A stretch of 7,378 bases of DNA from an uncultured Spirochaetaceae bacterium (GTDB taxonomy: Bacteria > Spirochaetota > Spirochaetia > Treponematales > Treponemataceae): assembly GCA_902797925.1 (NCBI GenBank), contig CADBUT010000255.1, positions 1 through 7,378 on the forward strand. The letters are read 5' to 3'. The translations under genes and the position numbers were made by a program. Position 1 is the first letter of the stretch, and each line of letters begins with the position of its first letter. Positions 5,989 through 7,378 of the stretch are shown here, one piece after another. Under the pieces are notes generated by a model. That model saw only the letters and a program-made list of their open reading frames with translations, did not search any database and was not told the origin of the DNA.

Positions 5989-7220
5989 ATGAATTTAAGA
6001 GGGACAACAGGTTGCTTCAGTTATCATTTGTAAATTACAGAAAAGGTTCTTATATTCTCGTAGAAGGAAAACCTGATTCAAGTCGTTTTTTCATCATACA
6101 ACGTGGCGAAGCACAATGTATTCGTGAGATTGACTTTACGACAGCTCCAAAAGCTAATATTTTAGGTCCAGGCGATTTCGTAGGCGTTATTCCATGTATG
6201 TCTAACCACAACCAGATTGAATCTGTTGTTGCGCTTACAGACCTTGTAGCTATTTCTGTACGCAGAGACCAATATTCTGAGCTTATCCAAAAGAACACGC
6301 CTGTCGCTCTCAAAATCATCCGCGTATTTGCAGCACGAATGCGCGAAATGAATGAGACACTTCTTGCACTTGCACTTCAGAAGGAATCAAACAATACAGA
6401 GAACCAGCTCTTTAATGTTGCAGCTTACTACGATGAAGCAAAAGAAGTAGACGCCGCAACTTATGCATACTATCAATATTTAAAGACACACCCGACGGGC
6501 AAACAGGCCGAAATAGCCAAAAAACGCTTTGTTGTGCTTCAGCAGCATTCTAAAGCAGTTTATCTTGAACCGAAAGATGAAATGATCCGCGAATATCCGC
6601 AGGGAACAATGGTTTTTGCTGAAAACCAGAAGGGTCAGGATATGTACATCATTCAGGAAGGTCAGGTCAAGATAACAAAGATTATAGACAACAAAGAAGT
6701 TGTGCTTGCTGTGCTTAAGAAGGGAGACTTCTTTGGCGAAATGGCTCTTCTTGAGAACCTGCCGCGCTCTGCATCTGCCATAGCACACGAAAGATGCAAG
6801 CTTATGGTTATTAACCGCAAGAACTTTGACCAGATGGTTTCAACTCAGGCACAGATGATTTCAAGACTGACAACAACACTGGCAGAACGTCTCTGGTCTA
6901 TGTACAGACAGGTTACAAACACAAGACTTACAGATCCGCTCGGCAAGCTGTATGATATGCTCGCTCTTGAAATTGAAAAGCAGCGCCTTGCACTTTCAGA
7001 AGCTTCGCCGACTGCATTACAGCTTGATATTTCTCCGCAGGAACTTGCAAACATGTGTACAATTCCGCCGGAAGAACAATACTCAACTCTTGAGCTTTTC
7101 TTAAAAGAAAATCGCGTAAAAGTAATCAAGAACAGACTTTATGTTCCTAACTGCCTTGAGATTATTAAGCACGCAGCTTATTACAGAAAGCAGAAAGCAA
7201 CAAAAAATAAGCAATATTAA
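5961..7220 (+). CDS. Crp/Fnr-like protein with two cyclic-nucleotide-binding folds and a C-terminal winged helix
   Basis: This is probably a cytoplasmic transcription regulator. Residues about 18-130 form a first cNMP-binding (CAP_ED) fold, 'YRKGSYILVEGKPDSSRFFII'-like at its start. Its phosphate-binding cassette ('GDFVGVIPCMSNHNQIES') lacks the usual Glu and Arg, so it probably does not bind a cyclic nucleotide. Residues 150-190 ('AAYYDEAKEVDAATYAYYQY') resemble a TPR-like helical pair. Residues about 198-312 form a second fold with a canonical cassette, 'GDFFGEMALLENLPRSASA', containing Glu260 and Arg269. A dimerisation-helix-like stretch leads to a Crp-type helix-turn-helix ('ISPQELANMCTIPPEEQYST', 357-376) and wing ('NRVKVIKNRLYV'). 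At 419 residues it is about twice the length of Crp. The start is uncertain. TTG 5961 has no Shine-Dalgarno and is part of a promoter-like sequence; TTG 6012, preceded by AAGAGGG, would begin right at the first fold. DNA targets are unknown. Confidence 0.9.
   Translation: MTKLNNDLYYEFKRDNRLLQLSFVNYRKGSYILVEGKPDSSRFFIIQRGEAQCIREIDFTTAPKANILGPGDFVGVIPCMSNHNQIESVVALTDLVAISVRRDQYSELIQKNTPVALKIIRVFAARMREMNETLLALALQKESNNTENQLFNVAAYYDEAKEVDAATYAYYQYLKTHPTGKQAEIAKKRFVVLQQHSKAVYLEPKDEMIREYPQGTMVFAENQKGQDMYIIQEGQVKITKIIDNKEVVLAVLKKGDFFGEMALLENLPRSASAIAHERCKLMVINRKNFDQMVSTQAQMISRLTTTLAERLWSMYRQVTNTRLTDPLGKLYDMLALEIEKQRLALSEASPTALQLDISPQELANMCTIPPEEQYSTLELFLKENRVKVIKNRLYVPNCLEIIKHAAYYRKQKATKNKQY
5997..6003 (+). 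promoter_or_regulatory. Candidate Shine-Dalgarno for an alternative TTG start at 6012
   Basis: AAGAGGG lies eight bases before the in-frame TTG at 6012-6014. It supports a protein 17 residues shorter than the full frame, starting 'LQLSFVNYRKG', directly at the first cyclic-nucleotide fold. Confidence 0.45.
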
Positions 7221-7240
7221 CAATAATAATGTTGCTTTTT
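7210..7240 (+). terminator. Rho-independent terminator overlapping the stop codon of the cNMP-domain gene
   Basis: AGCAATATTA (7210-7219) pairs with TAATGTTGCT (7227-7236) over ten bases with one G-U, leaving a seven-base loop. The tract TTTTT (7236-7240) follows. The upstream arm contains the last codons and two bases of the TAA stop (7218-7220). The stem is AT-rich, so it may be of modest strength. Confidence 0.75.
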
Positions 7241-7260
7241 AAGCTTTAAACTCCGATAAT
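7232..7260 (+). promoter_or_regulatory. Candidate promoter of the exported-protein gene
   Basis: TTGCTT (7232-7237) and GATAAT (7255-7260, five of six) are spaced by exactly 17 bases. The -35 overlaps the terminator's downstream arm. Transcription would begin at about 7266-7268, on the ATG of the next gene. Confidence 0.35.
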
Positions 7261-7266
7261 CAGAGT

Positions 7267-7378
7267 ATGAACTTTCTTTTTATTAAAAAGCATTTTTTAG
7301 TTTCTCTTTTTATAGTCGCACTTATTCCTTTTACGGCATCGGCTCAAAAAATTGACCTCGATGCTTCTGCCGGTGTTA
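7267..7378 (+). CDS. Exported protein of unknown function, N-terminus only
   Basis: From the ATG at 7267 the frame is open to the right edge (37 codons). It encodes a clear signal peptide: basic 'KKH' at 7-9, a hydrophobic core 'FLVSLFIVALIPF' (10-22) and a signal peptidase I site after 'ASA' (24-26). The mature part begins 'QKIDLDASAGV', an alternating pattern like the first strand of an outer-membrane beta-barrel, but too little is visible to assign a family. No proper Shine-Dalgarno precedes the ATG; AGAG is only two bases away. The gene is separated from the upstream gene by a terminator and probably has its own promoter. Confidence 0.65.
   Translation, partial: MNFLFIKKHFLVSLFIVALIPFTASAQKIDLDASAGV

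Noticed and set aside
1..7378. CRISPR arrays, tRNA/rRNA genes, insertion sequences, attachment sites, riboswitches (including a T-box before cysS)
   Set aside because: No regularly spaced direct repeats, cloverleaf-like segments or transposase frames were seen. The cysS leader is too short (about 58 bases) for a T-box.

Overview
The window reads as chromosomal DNA of a spirochete, most likely a Treponema from a gut or other host-associated niche. This is an inference from moderate-to-low GC coding DNA, very AT-rich intergenic DNA, and the character of the CysS, MurB and double cyclic-nucleotide-domain proteins. No RNA gene, insertion sequence, CRISPR array, phage gene or replication origin was found. 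The taxonomic call could not be tested by a search.

Layout: positions 1-2883 hold a minus-strand operon of three overlapping genes. In order of transcription they are an ECF sigma factor, a zinc-finger transmembrane anti-sigma factor, and a membrane-anchored protein with two IPT/TIG-like domains and a transglutaminase-like domain that leaves the window at base 1. The sigma and anti-sigma genes overlap by 17 bases and the anti-sigma and third genes by 4, so co-transcription and translational coupling are likely. The transglutaminase-like domain keeps the His and Asp of the catalytic triad but has Ala where the nucleophilic Cys should be. It therefore looks like a pseudo-enzyme, perhaps a sensing or binding module for the sigma/anti-sigma pair. 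This is the most unusual element of the window.

Positions 2884-3173 are an AT-rich gap of 290 bases. It holds the cysS terminator and presumably the sigma operon promoter, which could not be identified. Positions 3174-4778 (minus) encode cysteinyl-tRNA synthetase. It is divergent from murB (plus, 4874-5812), and the two share a 95-base intergenic region with back-to-back candidate promoters and a perfect 14-base palindrome. A 148-base gap (5813-5960) without a convincing gene or terminator follows.

Positions 5961-7220 (plus) encode a Crp/Fnr-like protein with two cyclic-nucleotide-binding folds, of which only the second keeps the canonical phosphate-binding cassette, and a C-terminal winged helix. 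A near-consensus sigma-70 promoter overlaps its predicted 5' end, so the start codon is uncertain. A hairpin terminator overlaps its stop codon. At 7267 a new gene for an exported protein begins and runs off the right edge.

Functionally the window mixes housekeeping genes (tRNA charging, peptidoglycan precursor synthesis) with two regulatory units: an envelope-facing sigma/anti-sigma system and a nucleotide-responsive regulator.
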